A DNA stretch of 64,000 nt from Cyclobacteriaceae bacterium (GTDB taxonomy: Bacteria > Bacteroidota > Bacteroidia > Cytophagales > Cyclobacteriaceae), in contig JANQEU010000055.1 in the NCBI GenBank assembly GCA_028278225.1, forward strand, positions 1-64,000, read 5' to 3'. A program made the translations under genes and the position numbers. Of this stretch, positions 16,392 to 25,447 are shown one piece after another (position 1 is the stretch's first letter; each line of letters begins with the position of its first letter). A model generated the notes under the pieces. The model saw only the letters and a list, made by a program, of their open reading frames with translations. It ran no database searches and had not been told where the DNA came from.

Positions 16392-17276
16392 TCACCTGAT
16401 GCCACGGGACAGGATCTGCAATAAATCATCATGTGAACAAAATACGTCCTGATCCATCAAGTCCGTCAGATCATCTTTATCCCACAATTCCATCAGTGTT
16501 TTTTGCATCCCCCCGATCGCGCTAAAGATCAGGGCCGTAGGCAGACTGACCCTGCTGATGCCCAATTCCCTGCAATCCCGGATAGTGTATTCGGGTGAAG
16601 TATATGGTACTCCGGCCGAAATACTTAGAGGTCCGCGCACTGCTGCAGACAATTTCCCGAGTTCTTCAACGGTATTCACATACGTGATGAAGGCCATATT
16701 TGCTCCGCTATCAAGTAGCCGGTTGGCCCTTTCTATGGCGGCACCGACAGCCTCCGGTCTATCCGTAATGGTATTCATAACGTCAGTTCTGGCATTGACT
16801 ATGAAATGCCTGTCCCCGTAATCAGTGGCTGCCTGTCTTGCAGACTTGATTTTGTCACTCATAAGCTCCAGATCGATCACTCCACCCTCATCCGGCCCGG
16901 ACAGGATCTGATCTTCTATATTTATGCCGGAAACACCCGCCTGCATGAATTTCTGAACCGTCGCATAAACATCCTCCGATCCGCCGAAACCGTCCTCTCC
17001 ATCCGCCATCACAGGAATATTTACCGCATCTACAATCTTTTTTGTCATGGAGAGGTTGTCTTCAAAAGTTATCTCCGACTCTTTTTCACAACACGACGAG
17101 ATTGAAATACTTAACCCTGAACATTGTACCGCTTTAAAACCAGCCATCTCGATCAACCGCGCACTAAGCGGGTCAAAAGCATCGGGAACGATAAGCGTTT
17201 CCCCGGATTCAATATACTTTTTCAACAATTCACTCAGGACCATCACTTCTGCTTTGCTGTTGATCTTTTGATCCAT
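16392..17276 (-). CDS. isocitrate lyase/PEP mutase-family protein
   Basis: A 294-residue protein of the ICL/PEP-mutase TIM-barrel superfamily: LIVPDAFDPLSARLIEMAGF (28-47), IPVMADGEDGFGG (87-99), GINIEDQ (117-123) and HFIVNARTDV (157-166). The superfamily makes or breaks C-C or C-P bonds next to a carboxylate using Mg2+. The Lys-(Arg/Lys)-Cys-Gly-His loop used by (methyl)isocitrate lyases is replaced here by ILSGPDEGG, so a lyase role is doubtful. Oxaloacetate or phosphonopyruvate chemistry is possible. It is the last gene of a MarR-methyltransferase operon. Its start overlaps the methyltransferase end by 47 bp; Met12 is an alternative start. Confidence 0.8.
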   Translation of the reverse strand: MDQKINSKAEVMVLSELLKKYIESGETLIVPDAFDPLSARLIEMAGFKAVQCSGLSISISSCCEKESEITFEDNLSMTKKIVDAVNIPVMADGEDGFGGSEDVYATVQKFMQAGVSGINIEDQILSGPDEGGVIDLELMSDKIKSARQAATDYGDRHFIVNARTDVMNTITDRPEAVGAAIERANRLLDSGANMAFITYVNTVEELGKLSAAVRGPLSISAGVPYTSPEYTIRDCRELGISRVSLPTALIFSAIGGMQKTLMELWDKDDLTDLMDQDVFCSHDDLLQILSRGIR

Positions 17277-17883
17277 ACGCCATGAAGATGCTTAGTTCCG
17301 CTTTGGCGTCACTGCATTCCGAAGATGCACAACATTTTTCATCCGCGCTGTCAATTTCAATTTCATTGAATCCGGCTTTTTCCAGCCATTGTATCACCTT
17401 CCCCCTTTCAAAACCTAACCATCGATCATGCTGCTCGACAGCCAGAAATTCCCTGTCATGTTTGTCCAGATCCGTGATTATCAATTTACCCGAAGGTTTC
17501 AGAACCCTGTAAAATTCCCGGATGGCAATACCCGGGTTTTCCACATGATGCAAAAGCATGTTTGCAAAAACGTGATCCACTGCATTATCCTCCACGGGAA
17601 GATGCTCCGCCCCTCCTTCTATAATGGTAATTTTCTCACCAAATTTCGACTTCAACACCTCCAGCATTTCCAGACTCTCGTCTATGGCAATCACCCGTAG
17701 TTCTTCCTTCAGCAAGGCTTCAGTCATGAACCCGGAGCCGGCACCCGCGTCAATCGCAGTTTCATCCTTGGACACAGCGGCTCTCTCAATTGCTTTTTTC
17801 CGGAGATCATCCGAAAAAAATCCCATTCTCATTTCATCCCAGTCCCTGGCTACCTGATCAAAATAATTTTTACTTTCCATCAT
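17230..17883 (-). CDS. class I SAM-dependent methyltransferase
   Basis: A 217-residue Rossmann methyltransferase: motif I AIDAGAGSG (43-51), the acidic VIAIDESLEMLE, VDHVFANMLLHHVENP, and FYRVLKPSGKLIITDLDKHD. This is close to the UbiE/type 11 group. Near the end it has DEKCCASSECSD with adjacent cysteines (184-185). That could bind a thiophilic ligand, since some such enzymes act on arsenite or small thiols, but the substrate cannot be read from sequence. It overlaps the MarR gene by 4 bp (ATGA) and is co-transcribed with it. Confidence 0.82.
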   Translation of the reverse strand: MMESKNYFDQVARDWDEMRMGFFSDDLRKKAIERAAVSKDETAIDAGAGSGFMTEALLKEELRVIAIDESLEMLEVLKSKFGEKITIIEGGAEHLPVEDNAVDHVFANMLLHHVENPGIAIREFYRVLKPSGKLIITDLDKHDREFLAVEQHDRWLGFERGKVIQWLEKAGFNEIEIDSADEKCCASSECSDAKAELSIFMAYGSKDQQQSRSDGPE

Positions 17884-18341
17884 TTTATTTCGTTTTTTTC
17901 CTTTAAAGACTTGTTGACCACCTTCATCTTTTTCGTGATCTTTTCAAATATTTTCAAAAAGGACTCCACCTCAACTTTTTTAAATCCTGATAATGTCTCA
18001 CTGAAAAACCAGTCGTTCTTTTCATTTATCTGGCTACAGACCTCTTTCCCCTGTCCGGTTAGCTTTATCAGGGAAGTCCTCCTGTTAGTAGCGGGGATGG
18101 ACCGGTCTACAAGACCGATATTCACCAAACCATCCACTGTCCGGCTTACCGTGCTCTTGTCAAGAGAGGTGACCCTCGCCAGGTCCCCGATAGTTGATTC
18201 ATTGAGATGCTCTATTTCGAGCAATGCATGACACTGAGCCACGGTCACACCACTACATAAGCTGGAATTGACCTGGAGGTATACTTCGCGCTCGAACGCC
18301 CTCAAAATGGATCGAAAATCCCTGATCTGTTCAGCATCCAT
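17880..18341 (-). CDS. MarR-family regulator
   Basis: A 153-residue winged-helix MarR protein with the recognition region TIGDLARVTSLDKSTVSRTVDGL and the wing NRRTSLIKLTGQGKEV. The ATG at 18341 is chosen rather than the one at 18380 because the longer version begins with an Asn run and would place the palindrome at 18364-18378 inside the gene. It leads an operon with the methyltransferase and PEP-mutase-family genes (overlaps of 4 and 47 bp) and probably represses it in response to a small ligand. Confidence 0.88.
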   Translation of the reverse strand: MDAEQIRDFRSILRAFEREVYLQVNSSLCSGVTVAQCHALLEIEHLNESTIGDLARVTSLDKSTVSRTVDGLVNIGLVDRSIPATNRRTSLIKLTGQGKEVCSQINEKNDWFFSETLSGFKKVEVESFLKIFEKITKKMKVVNKSLKEKNEIK

Positions 18342-18363
18342 ATTATTGTTGTTATTTAAAACA

Positions 18364-18378
18364 GTTGTAATATACAAC
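18364..18378 (-). promoter_or_regulatory. MarR operator palindrome
   Basis: GTTGTA-ATA-TACAAC, a perfect 6-bp inverted repeat with a 3-bp spacer, lies 23 bp upstream of the MarR start. TTGTA half-sites are typical of MarR operators. Autoregulation is inferred. Confidence 0.65.
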
Positions 18379-18567
18379 AATTATAATGAAATCATGAATT
18401 TCTCTATGAATTAGTCACCAATCTGCTAAATCAGGCGCAATTGTTGAGCACTGGGGGGATACCAATGCCGAACTAACAGAGATCAGGATTAAGCAATTCC
18501 ACAGAATTCTTGTCATTGATATGAAAGGGCTGAATCAAGTCCTGAAACAGTTATAAAGAGCAAAAAA

Positions 18568-19260
18568 ATGATGCAGATACTTCGCGGATTACTGGTCGGA
18601 ATTGTGATTTTGTTCATCTCCCCCAGCCAGGCACAGAAAAGTTATGTCGGCGTTTTAGGCGGACTGAATAGTTCGGATCTGAAAATTGTATTTGAGGATG
18701 CCACTGAAAATGACCATGATGTTCAACCCGGAACTGCATTTAGTGTGGGTGGCTTGCTTGGAGCGGATCTTGGGAGCTACTGGTCTGTACAGGTGGAGCC
18801 CACTTACGTTGTGAACAGGAGTGTGTTCTCAAAACCAGGTGACCCGGAACTGGATTTGACTACTTCTATCTTTGAATTACCTCTGATCATCAAATTGGGA
18901 ATTGGGGAACAGATCAGACCTTACCTGTTGGCAGGAGGATTCATGAGCTTCTTATTGGATGCGGATCTGGAGATGGATCAGGCGGGTACCCGCATGAAAG
19001 GTGATCTGGGCAAAATCCTGAAAGAGACGGACTATGGGAGTGTATTCGGAGCAGGGATCCGTGCTCCGGTGTGGAAGGGGTCCGCATTCCTGGAAGGTCG
19101 TTATACTTTGGGAATGATCAACATCAATAAGGGTGGTGTAGTCGACCTGAAAGTGGGTGAATTTGTTATTCCCGGGCCGGACACGGTTCCGGGTGATGAA
19201 ATAAAGCGGCGAAGCATACAGATTATGCTTGGATATCAATTGCCGTTGACATTCAAATAG
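18568..19260 (+). CDS. PorT-like outer-membrane beta-barrel protein
   Basis: A 230-residue protein with a signal peptide (ends PSQAQ) followed by the usual Bacteroidota small-barrel pattern: YVGVLGGLNSSDLK, a conserved IFELPLIIKLGIG...RPYLLAGGF, and a closing strand RRSIQIMLGYQLPL. It probably inserts in the outer membrane. The role is unknown, as is common for this family. It lies 9 bp before the following lipoprotein gene. Confidence 0.78.
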   Translation: MMQILRGLLVGIVILFISPSQAQKSYVGVLGGLNSSDLKIVFEDATENDHDVQPGTAFSVGGLLGADLGSYWSVQVEPTYVVNRSVFSKPGDPELDLTTSIFELPLIIKLGIGEQIRPYLLAGGFMSFLLDADLEMDQAGTRMKGDLGKILKETDYGSVFGAGIRAPVWKGSAFLEGRYTLGMININKGGVVDLKVGEFVIPGPDTVPGDEIKRRSIQIMLGYQLPLTFK

Positions 19261-19269
19261 TATTTAAAA

Positions 19270-20397
19270 ATGAAAAAGCCTCATTTACGGATATCTAATC
19301 TTCTGGCGGTGGCAATGCTTTTTTGGGCAGTCTCCTGTTCAGAGGATAATGTCTCAATGCCAGACCCGGAAACATTGATCCGGAATGCCGTTGACGCGGG
19401 TGAGGTGCCATCAGTAGCCGCCTGCATTATCAGGAATGATCGGATCGTATGGGAGTATGCCTATGGATTTGCCAACAGAGAGTCGAGTATCCATGCAGAC
19501 AACGAAACAAGCTACCTGCTTGCATCCATTTCCAAACCCGTCACCGGAGTGGCAGTGATGCAACTGTATGAAAACGGACTGATTGATATTGATGAGGATA
19601 TTAGCCGCTATTTACCTTTTGCTGTCATACATCCGCAATACCCTGATGCCGTAATCACCACCCGGATGGTTTTGGCCCATCGCTCGGGACTTGGATATCC
19701 TGTAAGTATCCAGTCAAGCTTTTACGAGACCTATTTTGAGGATGATGCGCCTCCATTCTTTCCGTGGATCAGAGAATTTATGCTACCGGATGGGTCGGAT
19801 TACAATCCATCAATATGGAGTGATCTGGCGCCCGGAGAGGGCTATGTGTATTCCAATTTTGGAGTGGCACTCCTGGCCTATCTCGTTGAGGAAGTAACCG
19901 GTATAAATTTCAAGGACTACTGCATGACAAACATCTTTGAACCGCTTGACATGACCCATACGAGTTTCAGGTTGAGTGATCTGGACGTTGATAAAGTGGC
20001 AATGCCCTACGAAAACAATGTGGATCCGTTTGGCCATTTTACGTACAGATATTATCCCTCCGCCTGTCTGAGAAGTTCAATACAGGACTTTTCCCACTTC
20101 ATCATTGCGATGATGAACGGCGGAGTATTCAATGGGACACGGATATTGGAAGAAAGCTCGGTCAATGACATGCTCACCCGTCATTATGAGGATAATGAGG
20201 TGGGCCTGATCTGGAAGATGCCCGGCGAGGGCTGGTACGAACACAGCGGTAGTATGGTTGGTACGAAAACCCAGTCGGAATTTCACAAAGAAGATAAAAT
20301 AGGAATTCTCGTTTTCTCCAATGGTGAAAATGACATAGTCCAACGAGAAGGATTAATATATCATTTCATCAAAAGGGAAGCCGAGAAATATCGGTAA
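19270..20397 (+). CDS. serine beta-lactamase-fold lipoprotein (class C/PBP-like)
   Basis: A 375-residue protein with a lipoprotein signal (FWAVSC). It has the beta-lactamase/D-Ala-D-Ala-peptidase triad: SISK near residue 86, YSN near 193, and HSG in the C-terminal strand (YEHSGSMVG). Such proteins include esterases, D-amino-acid peptidases and cell-wall enzymes as well as AmpC-type lactamases, so resistance should not be assumed. It is followed 23 bp downstream by a second member of the same family. Confidence 0.85.
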   Translation: MKKPHLRISNLLAVAMLFWAVSCSEDNVSMPDPETLIRNAVDAGEVPSVAACIIRNDRIVWEYAYGFANRESSIHADNETSYLLASISKPVTGVAVMQLYENGLIDIDEDISRYLPFAVIHPQYPDAVITTRMVLAHRSGLGYPVSIQSSFYETYFEDDAPPFFPWIREFMLPDGSDYNPSIWSDLAPGEGYVYSNFGVALLAYLVEEVTGINFKDYCMTNIFEPLDMTHTSFRLSDLDVDKVAMPYENNVDPFGHFTYRYYPSACLRSSIQDFSHFIIAMMNGGVFNGTRILEESSVNDMLTRHYEDNEVGLIWKMPGEGWYEHSGSMVGTKTQSEFHKEDKIGILVFSNGENDIVQREGLIYHFIKREAEKYR

Positions 20398-20420
20398 TCA
20401 ACTTCTTACCTGTTAAGCTT

Positions 20421-21572
20421 ATGAAAAAGATCCTCTACCTGTCCTCCCTTTACATTCTAACCTCACTGTTTTTCACAAACTGTTCCACAGATAAGCCGGT
20501 TACTCCTGACAGTGTGGCACCACCGGTTTTCGAAAGTTTAAGTGATATACCGGCAGTAATGGAACACAAGGATATCCCGGGTGTAAGCATTGCCATTATC
20601 GATGATTTCAAAATTGACACATTGATGGCCTTCGGTGTTTCGGACAAAGAAACAATGGAACCAATTACCACTCAAACCGTCTTTCATGCCGCATCCATCA
20701 CCAAATCGTTTACCTCTGTCCTTGCCCTTGGTTATGTTGAGGAAGGGATACTGTCCCTTGATGATGATTTCAACAACTACCTGGTTTCATGGAAAATCCC
20801 TGAAAACGAGCTTACTGTAGCGCATAAAGTTACTTTGAGGGGATTACTAAGTCATATGTCGGGGATGTCCGTTGATAACGGGAACGGATTTGATCCGCGG
20901 TATTCCATCCCCACATTGTTAAATATCCTGAATGGGGAACTGCCCGCCACTACTGACCCGGTTTCCGTTCTTACCGTACCCGGAACAAACTATAATTACT
21001 CTAACATCGGATATGGTATCATTCAACTGGGACTCACCGACATACTGGGAAAACCATTCCCCGAATTGATGGATGAAAATATTTTGCATCCCCTGGGTAT
21101 GACAAATAGCCTGATCTTTGTCGGACACCCTCCAAATACGCAATACAGGTGCGCCACGGGATACTGGGGGGATGGTACCAAGGTGTCCGGCGGAGGCTAC
21201 ATCTATCCGGTAATGGGGCCGAGTGGTTTATGGAGTACGCCGGAGGACCTGGCAAGATTTGCAATTGAAATACAAAAAACAATACCCGGAAGTTCTAACC
21301 TGCTCATCTCACAGGAAAATGCGAAAATGATGATTGAGCCGGTTCATCAATTTTCAAATATTACGGGCTATGCATTGGGGTACAGTACTCACCTGGTCAG
21401 CGGAGAAAAGTACTTTGCACATGGGGGTCACACAAAGGGTTTCCGGTCCAGATTTTATGCGCATGAATCTTCAGGTGACGGACTTGTAGTGATGATGAAC
21501 TCCGACGAGGAAGGTGATTTCATAGACAGACTAATCGAAATTGTAGGAGAAATATATGATTGGCCTGGTTGA
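20421..21572 (+). CDS. second serine beta-lactamase-fold lipoprotein
   Basis: A 383-residue protein with a lipoprotein-like signal (FFTNC). It shares the catalytic layout: SITK near residue 92, YSN near 192, and HGG in YFAHGGHTKGFRSRF. Sequence similarity to its upstream neighbour is limited to the motifs, so this is an old duplication or independent recruitment. It is co-oriented and probably in one transcript with the barrel protein and first lactamase-fold gene. The substrate is unknown. Confidence 0.85.
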   Translation: MKKILYLSSLYILTSLFFTNCSTDKPVTPDSVAPPVFESLSDIPAVMEHKDIPGVSIAIIDDFKIDTLMAFGVSDKETMEPITTQTVFHAASITKSFTSVLALGYVEEGILSLDDDFNNYLVSWKIPENELTVAHKVTLRGLLSHMSGMSVDNGNGFDPRYSIPTLLNILNGELPATTDPVSVLTVPGTNYNYSNIGYGIIQLGLTDILGKPFPELMDENILHPLGMTNSLIFVGHPPNTQYRCATGYWGDGTKVSGGGYIYPVMGPSGLWSTPEDLARFAIEIQKTIPGSSNLLISQENAKMMIEPVHQFSNITGYALGYSTHLVSGEKYFAHGGHTKGFRSRFYAHESSGDGLVVMMNSDEEGDFIDRLIEIVGEIYDWPG

Positions 21573-21585
21573 GAAGCAGATCTGT

Positions 21586-21617
21586 CGCTTTGGGTGGAGA
21601 AGGATCAGCCCAAAGCG
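21586..21617 (+). terminator. strong hairpin after the lactamase-fold gene
   Basis: CGCTTTGGG and CCCAAAGCG form a perfect 9-bp stem around a 14-base loop, 14 bp after the stop codon. There is no T-run, so it may be an mRNA-end stabiliser or weak terminator rather than a classical one. Confidence 0.45.
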
Positions 21618-21733
21618 CGATAATAATGCAATTCTCTCCCGGGCATTTTTGTTATCTCCATATTTGATGTTTTTATTAAGCAATTCTTTAGATTTCTTGT
21701 CATAAAAGGAGAAGTGCATGAATTCCGCTGGTC

Positions 21734-22744
21734 ATGAAAGATGAAACCATAATTGACTATCTCAATGATGAATTACAGCCCGGAGCAAGGATTGAGGTTG
21801 AGAAGTGGAAAGACTCCTCCACAGAAAACAATGACTATTTCAACCGGATAAAGTTAATCTGGGAAAACTCAAAGGAGGATTTTGAGGGCATCACCGTCAA
21901 TCCGGAAAAAGCCTGGCGTAATATTCAATCTTCAATTGATAATGAAGAAGAAGCCGGTCGTCATATTAATTTCTCATTTGGGCTTATGGCAAAGGTTGCC
22001 GCAACCATTGCAATCCTGATTGCCGCGGGAATCCTTTTCTACAGGACAATTGACGGCAACGAATGGACTGAAACCAATTGGATAAGTGCCCAGACTACAA
22101 ATGACAGGACCGATGTTGTTTTACCGGATAATACTCACGTATGGCTGAACAGAAACAGTGAGATACGCTATCCTTCAAAATTCCGGGGCGAAGCACGTGA
22201 GGTTGTCCTGAGTGGAGAGGCGTTTTTTGAGGTCTCAAAAGTGAAGGGTAAATCTTTCAGTATTGCGGCTGGCGAATCGGTCATACAGGTTCTCGGAACA
22301 TCATTCAATGTTAAAGCCGTAAAAAATGACCCGGAAATAAATGTAACGGTTGTCACGGGAAGTGTGGCCATGTTCCAGGCAGGGGACAGATCAAACCAGC
22401 TGATCCTGGAACCCGGGGACCAGGGAACTTTCATTACTGGCAATAAACTTCTATTAAAAAGGGAGAACGTTGATAAAAACCTCCTGGCCTGGAAAACGAA
22501 CGTCCTGGTATTTCAGGACGATCCGCTGGCTGACGTTTGCGAAATACTTTCACGGCATTTCGGCTTAACTGTTGAGCTTGATGAGGATGAAGTGCTGGAA
22601 AGCAAAAGGCTGACTGCCATATACGACAATAAGAGTATCGAAGATATCTTAAGCATACTGACTGAAACGCTAAATATTTCCTATGAAAGATCGGATGGAT
22701 TGATCACGCTCTACTCCAATCCGGTGTCAAATACTATCTATTGA
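21734..22744 (+). CDS. FecR-type anti-sigma factor
   Basis: A 336-residue single-pass inner-membrane protein. It has a short cytoplasmic N-terminus (ANVYD-like helix, residues 1-50), a membrane helix near 76-96, a FecR domain (DVVLPDNTHVWLNRNSEIRY, REVVLSGEAFFEVSK), and a C-terminal DUF4974-like domain (DDPLADVCEILSRHFGLTVE). It relays substrate binding at the outer-membrane receptor to a sigma factor. It is followed 15 bp later by an STN-containing receptor, the expected partner. The ECF sigma gene that normally precedes it is absent; the nearest is at 12510. Confidence 0.92.
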   Translation: MKDETIIDYLNDELQPGARIEVEKWKDSSTENNDYFNRIKLIWENSKEDFEGITVNPEKAWRNIQSSIDNEEEAGRHINFSFGLMAKVAATIAILIAAGILFYRTIDGNEWTETNWISAQTTNDRTDVVLPDNTHVWLNRNSEIRYPSKFRGEAREVVLSGEAFFEVSKVKGKSFSIAAGESVIQVLGTSFNVKAVKNDPEINVTVVTGSVAMFQAGDRSNQLILEPGDQGTFITGNKLLLKRENVDKNLLAWKTNVLVFQDDPLADVCEILSRHFGLTVELDEDEVLESKRLTAIYDNKSIEDILSILTETLNISYERSDGLITLYSNPVSNTIY

Positions 22745-22759
22745 AAAATAGGATAGGAA

Positions 22760-25447
22760 ATGGCAGTTGCAGCTCTAAATAGCACATACGACCCACGAAA
22801 AAGCCGGTGCATTCACCACCGGCGAAATGCAAGGATCCTGACATTGATTCTATCCCTTCTTGTCTTCCTGACACATGATGTGACGGGACAACTGGACAAT
22901 AATTTGTTAAGCAGGAAAATTCATCTTAGCCAAACCAGGGGCACAATACAGTTCTTTCTTGAAGAGATGACTTCAGATCATCAATTGTATTTCTCCTATG
23001 ACCCCGGAAAAATTCCCCTGGATAAAAAAGTGAATCTCCTTTTAGCCGATCAAAACATTGAACAGATCCTGAACAGACTTTTTACTGATACCGATGTCAG
23101 GTTTTCAGTTTTTGATGACCTGATCATTTTATCGCGCATTTTGAAATATACTGTAAGCGGCTTCATCGAAGACGACGAAACGGGGGAACGTATGATTGGA
23201 GCAACTATTATGGAGACTAATTCCGGCATGGGCACCGTTTCGAATAATTATGGTTTTTTCAGCCTTACCATACCGGAAGGAATAATAGTACTTGACGTAT
23301 CATTTGTAGGTTATGCGATAGAGAGAAAAAGTATCGCCCTAAACAAAGACACGACCATAGTTTATAAACTGGTTCCCGGAGTGGAACTTGATGAGGTAGT
23401 GGTGACATCCGGTAACCTGGAGGAACAATTGGAAAGCTCCCGGGTCAGCACAAACAGAATATCATTGAAGTCACTGGAGCAAATGCCTATGTTGCTGGGG
23501 GAGGTGGATATCATGAAAATGATGGAATATCTTCCTGGCGTTCAGTTTGGTACGGAGGCGTCTTCGGGGATCGTGGTCAGGGGCGGGAATCCGGAGCAAA
23601 ATCTGATCTTATTGGATGGGGTTCCCATTTATAATTCTAACCACGCTTTTGGTTTATTCTCTGTGTTCAATTCTGATGCCATCAAAAACCTGTCCCTTAT
23701 AAAAGGAGGCTTTCCGGCCCGGTATGGTGGGCGACTGTCTTCTGTGATTGACGTAAGAATGAAGGAAGGAAATATGAAGGGGCTTCATGGGAATGTGACA
23801 ATTGGGACTGTAGCTTCCAAATTTACCTTTGAAGGCCCTTTAGTCAAGGAAAGGTCGTCGTTTCTGATCACGGCCCGGCGAACTTACATTGACCTTTTTA
23901 CCCCCAAAAAGGACGGAGACATCCCCTCGTTCTTCTTCTATGATATAAATGCTAAAGTGAATCAAAAGCTGATAAATAAAGACAGGTTATTCCTTAGCTT
24001 TTACACAGGGCATGATCGTTTCCAGGAAAAAGAGACGTACAAAGACTTTTCAATCCAAGATATGGAAACCAACAGCGCTGAGTGGGGCAATAGGACCTTT
24101 CTGATGAGATGGAATCATTTATTCAGCAAAAAGCTTTTCAGCAATTTCTCATTCATATACAGCAAATACGGATTGGGCATCGATCTCGAGGAAAAAGAAA
24201 TTGCCCGGTATCAAAACTTCCACGCGATCTCAAAATACAACTCGGGGATCAATGATATATCAGTGAAGCTGGATTTTGACTATTATCCGACCATACATAA
24301 GATAAAATTCGGACTGGAGTATTTCCATCACACTTTCAATCCCGGAAGGCTGGAAAAAACTACGGAGGAATACGTTATCGATAATGGGATGAGGTATTAC
24401 ACACCTACGGGAAATATTGATGAAGTCAGCAGAAATGATATTGTGTACGCCAAAGAGTTCCGTGCTTTCCTGGAAGATGATTTTGCTATAGGAAATAACT
24501 GGGTTACAAATATCGGGCTCCACTATTCGGGGTTTCTGGTTGATGGCAAATATTACACCTCAATTGAACCCAGAGTTTCAACAGGCTATTCCTTCTCAGA
24601 CAAATTGGTGCTGAAAGGAGCTTTTTCACGCATGGCCCAATATCTTCATTTGATGACGCATTCAGGCATGGGACTGCCAACCGACCTGTGGCTACCGGTG
24701 ACATCCACCATCAAACCACAGTTTTCAAACCAGGTCACATTAGGGTTGGATTATCGTTTCAATGACACCTACAAATTAAATTTTGAGAGCTATTATAAAT
24801 TTCTGGATCAGATCTATGCCTACCGGGAAGGTGTGGACTATCTATCCGCGGATAACAGTTGGCAACACAACATCGAGTTAGGTGTTGGAAAATCTCTTGG
24901 CATGGAATTAATGCTCAGCAGAAATGGGAACAATCTTGACGGATGGATCACCTACACATACTCCAAAAGCGACAGAAAATTTAATGAGGTGAATAATGGG
25001 AAGCCCTTCCCCTACAAATATGACCGCACGCATCAGCTAAATACAGTAGCCAATTATAAAATAAACCCGAAGCTTTCCGTAAGTGCTACCTGGATTTATG
25101 CTACCGGCATGGCGTATACCCTGTCGACACAAAAATATATTTCACTCTTTGGGCTATATGATTGGAATGTTGCGTCCGGCGATCAAACCGACTATATCGA
25201 TGTACTTGAAGAGCGGAATAACGCCCGGATGCCGGATTACCATCGAATGGACATTTCGGTATCTTATTACAAGGTGCGTAAAAGGCTGGATACAACATGG
25301 AGTTTATCCGTTTACAACCTCTACAATCGTTTCAATCCCTATCTCATTTACTGGGATAATGACCCCAGTGATGATGGTAAGCGAAAACAAAAGCACGTGG
25401 CACTTTTTTCAGTTATACCCTCACTCAGCTTGCGAATAGATTTCTGA
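22760..25447 (+). CDS. SusC-like TonB-dependent receptor with STN domain
   Basis: An 895-residue outer-membrane receptor. It has an N-terminal hydrophobic signal segment (about 25-45), an STN signalling domain (about 55-125), a carboxypeptidase-like regulatory domain (YTVSGFIEDDETGERMIGAT...), a plug (VVRGGNPEQNLILLDGVPIYNSNH, FPARYGGRLSSVIDVRMKEGN) and a beta-barrel ending in an aromatic strand. The STN domain means it talks to the FecR protein encoded just upstream. The ligand cannot be told; a DUF4249 lipoprotein follows directly with no spacer. Confidence 0.93.
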   Translation: MAVAALNSTYDPRKSRCIHHRRNARILTLILSLLVFLTHDVTGQLDNNLLSRKIHLSQTRGTIQFFLEEMTSDHQLYFSYDPGKIPLDKKVNLLLADQNIEQILNRLFTDTDVRFSVFDDLIILSRILKYTVSGFIEDDETGERMIGATIMETNSGMGTVSNNYGFFSLTIPEGIIVLDVSFVGYAIERKSIALNKDTTIVYKLVPGVELDEVVVTSGNLEEQLESSRVSTNRISLKSLEQMPMLLGEVDIMKMMEYLPGVQFGTEASSGIVVRGGNPEQNLILLDGVPIYNSNHAFGLFSVFNSDAIKNLSLIKGGFPARYGGRLSSVIDVRMKEGNMKGLHGNVTIGTVASKFTFEGPLVKERSSFLITARRTYIDLFTPKKDGDIPSFFFYDINAKVNQKLINKDRLFLSFYTGHDRFQEKETYKDFSIQDMETNSAEWGNRTFLMRWNHLFSKKLFSNFSFIYSKYGLGIDLEEKEIARYQNFHAISKYNSGINDISVKLDFDYYPTIHKIKFGLEYFHHTFNPGRLEKTTEEYVIDNGMRYYTPTGNIDEVSRNDIVYAKEFRAFLEDDFAIGNNWVTNIGLHYSGFLVDGKYYTSIEPRVSTGYSFSDKLVLKGAFSRMAQYLHLMTHSGMGLPTDLWLPVTSTIKPQFSNQVTLGLDYRFNDTYKLNFESYYKFLDQIYAYREGVDYLSADNSWQHNIELGVGKSLGMELMLSRNGNNLDGWITYTYSKSDRKFNEVNNGKPFPYKYDRTHQLNTVANYKINPKLSVSATWIYATGMAYTLSTQKYISLFGLYDWNVASGDQTDYIDVLEERNNARMPDYHRMDISVSYYKVRKRLDTTWSLSVYNLYNRFNPYLIYWDNDPSDDGKRKQKHVALFSVIPSLSLRIDF

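Noticed and set aside
16018-16399. Short frames on both strands (16018-16215 minus, 16214-16399 plus)
   Set aside because: One is mostly within the diverged miniature element and the other is unsupported Arg/Ser-rich sequence.
18381-18567. Possible SnoaL/ester-cyclase-like fragment (VEHWGDTNAELTEIR) before the barrel gene
   Set aside because: The match is a few residues only, with no start and no further similarity; too weak to call.
19270-21572. Antibiotic-resistance beta-lactamases
   Set aside because: The fold motifs are shared by many cell-wall and esterase proteins; nothing shows activity on beta-lactams.
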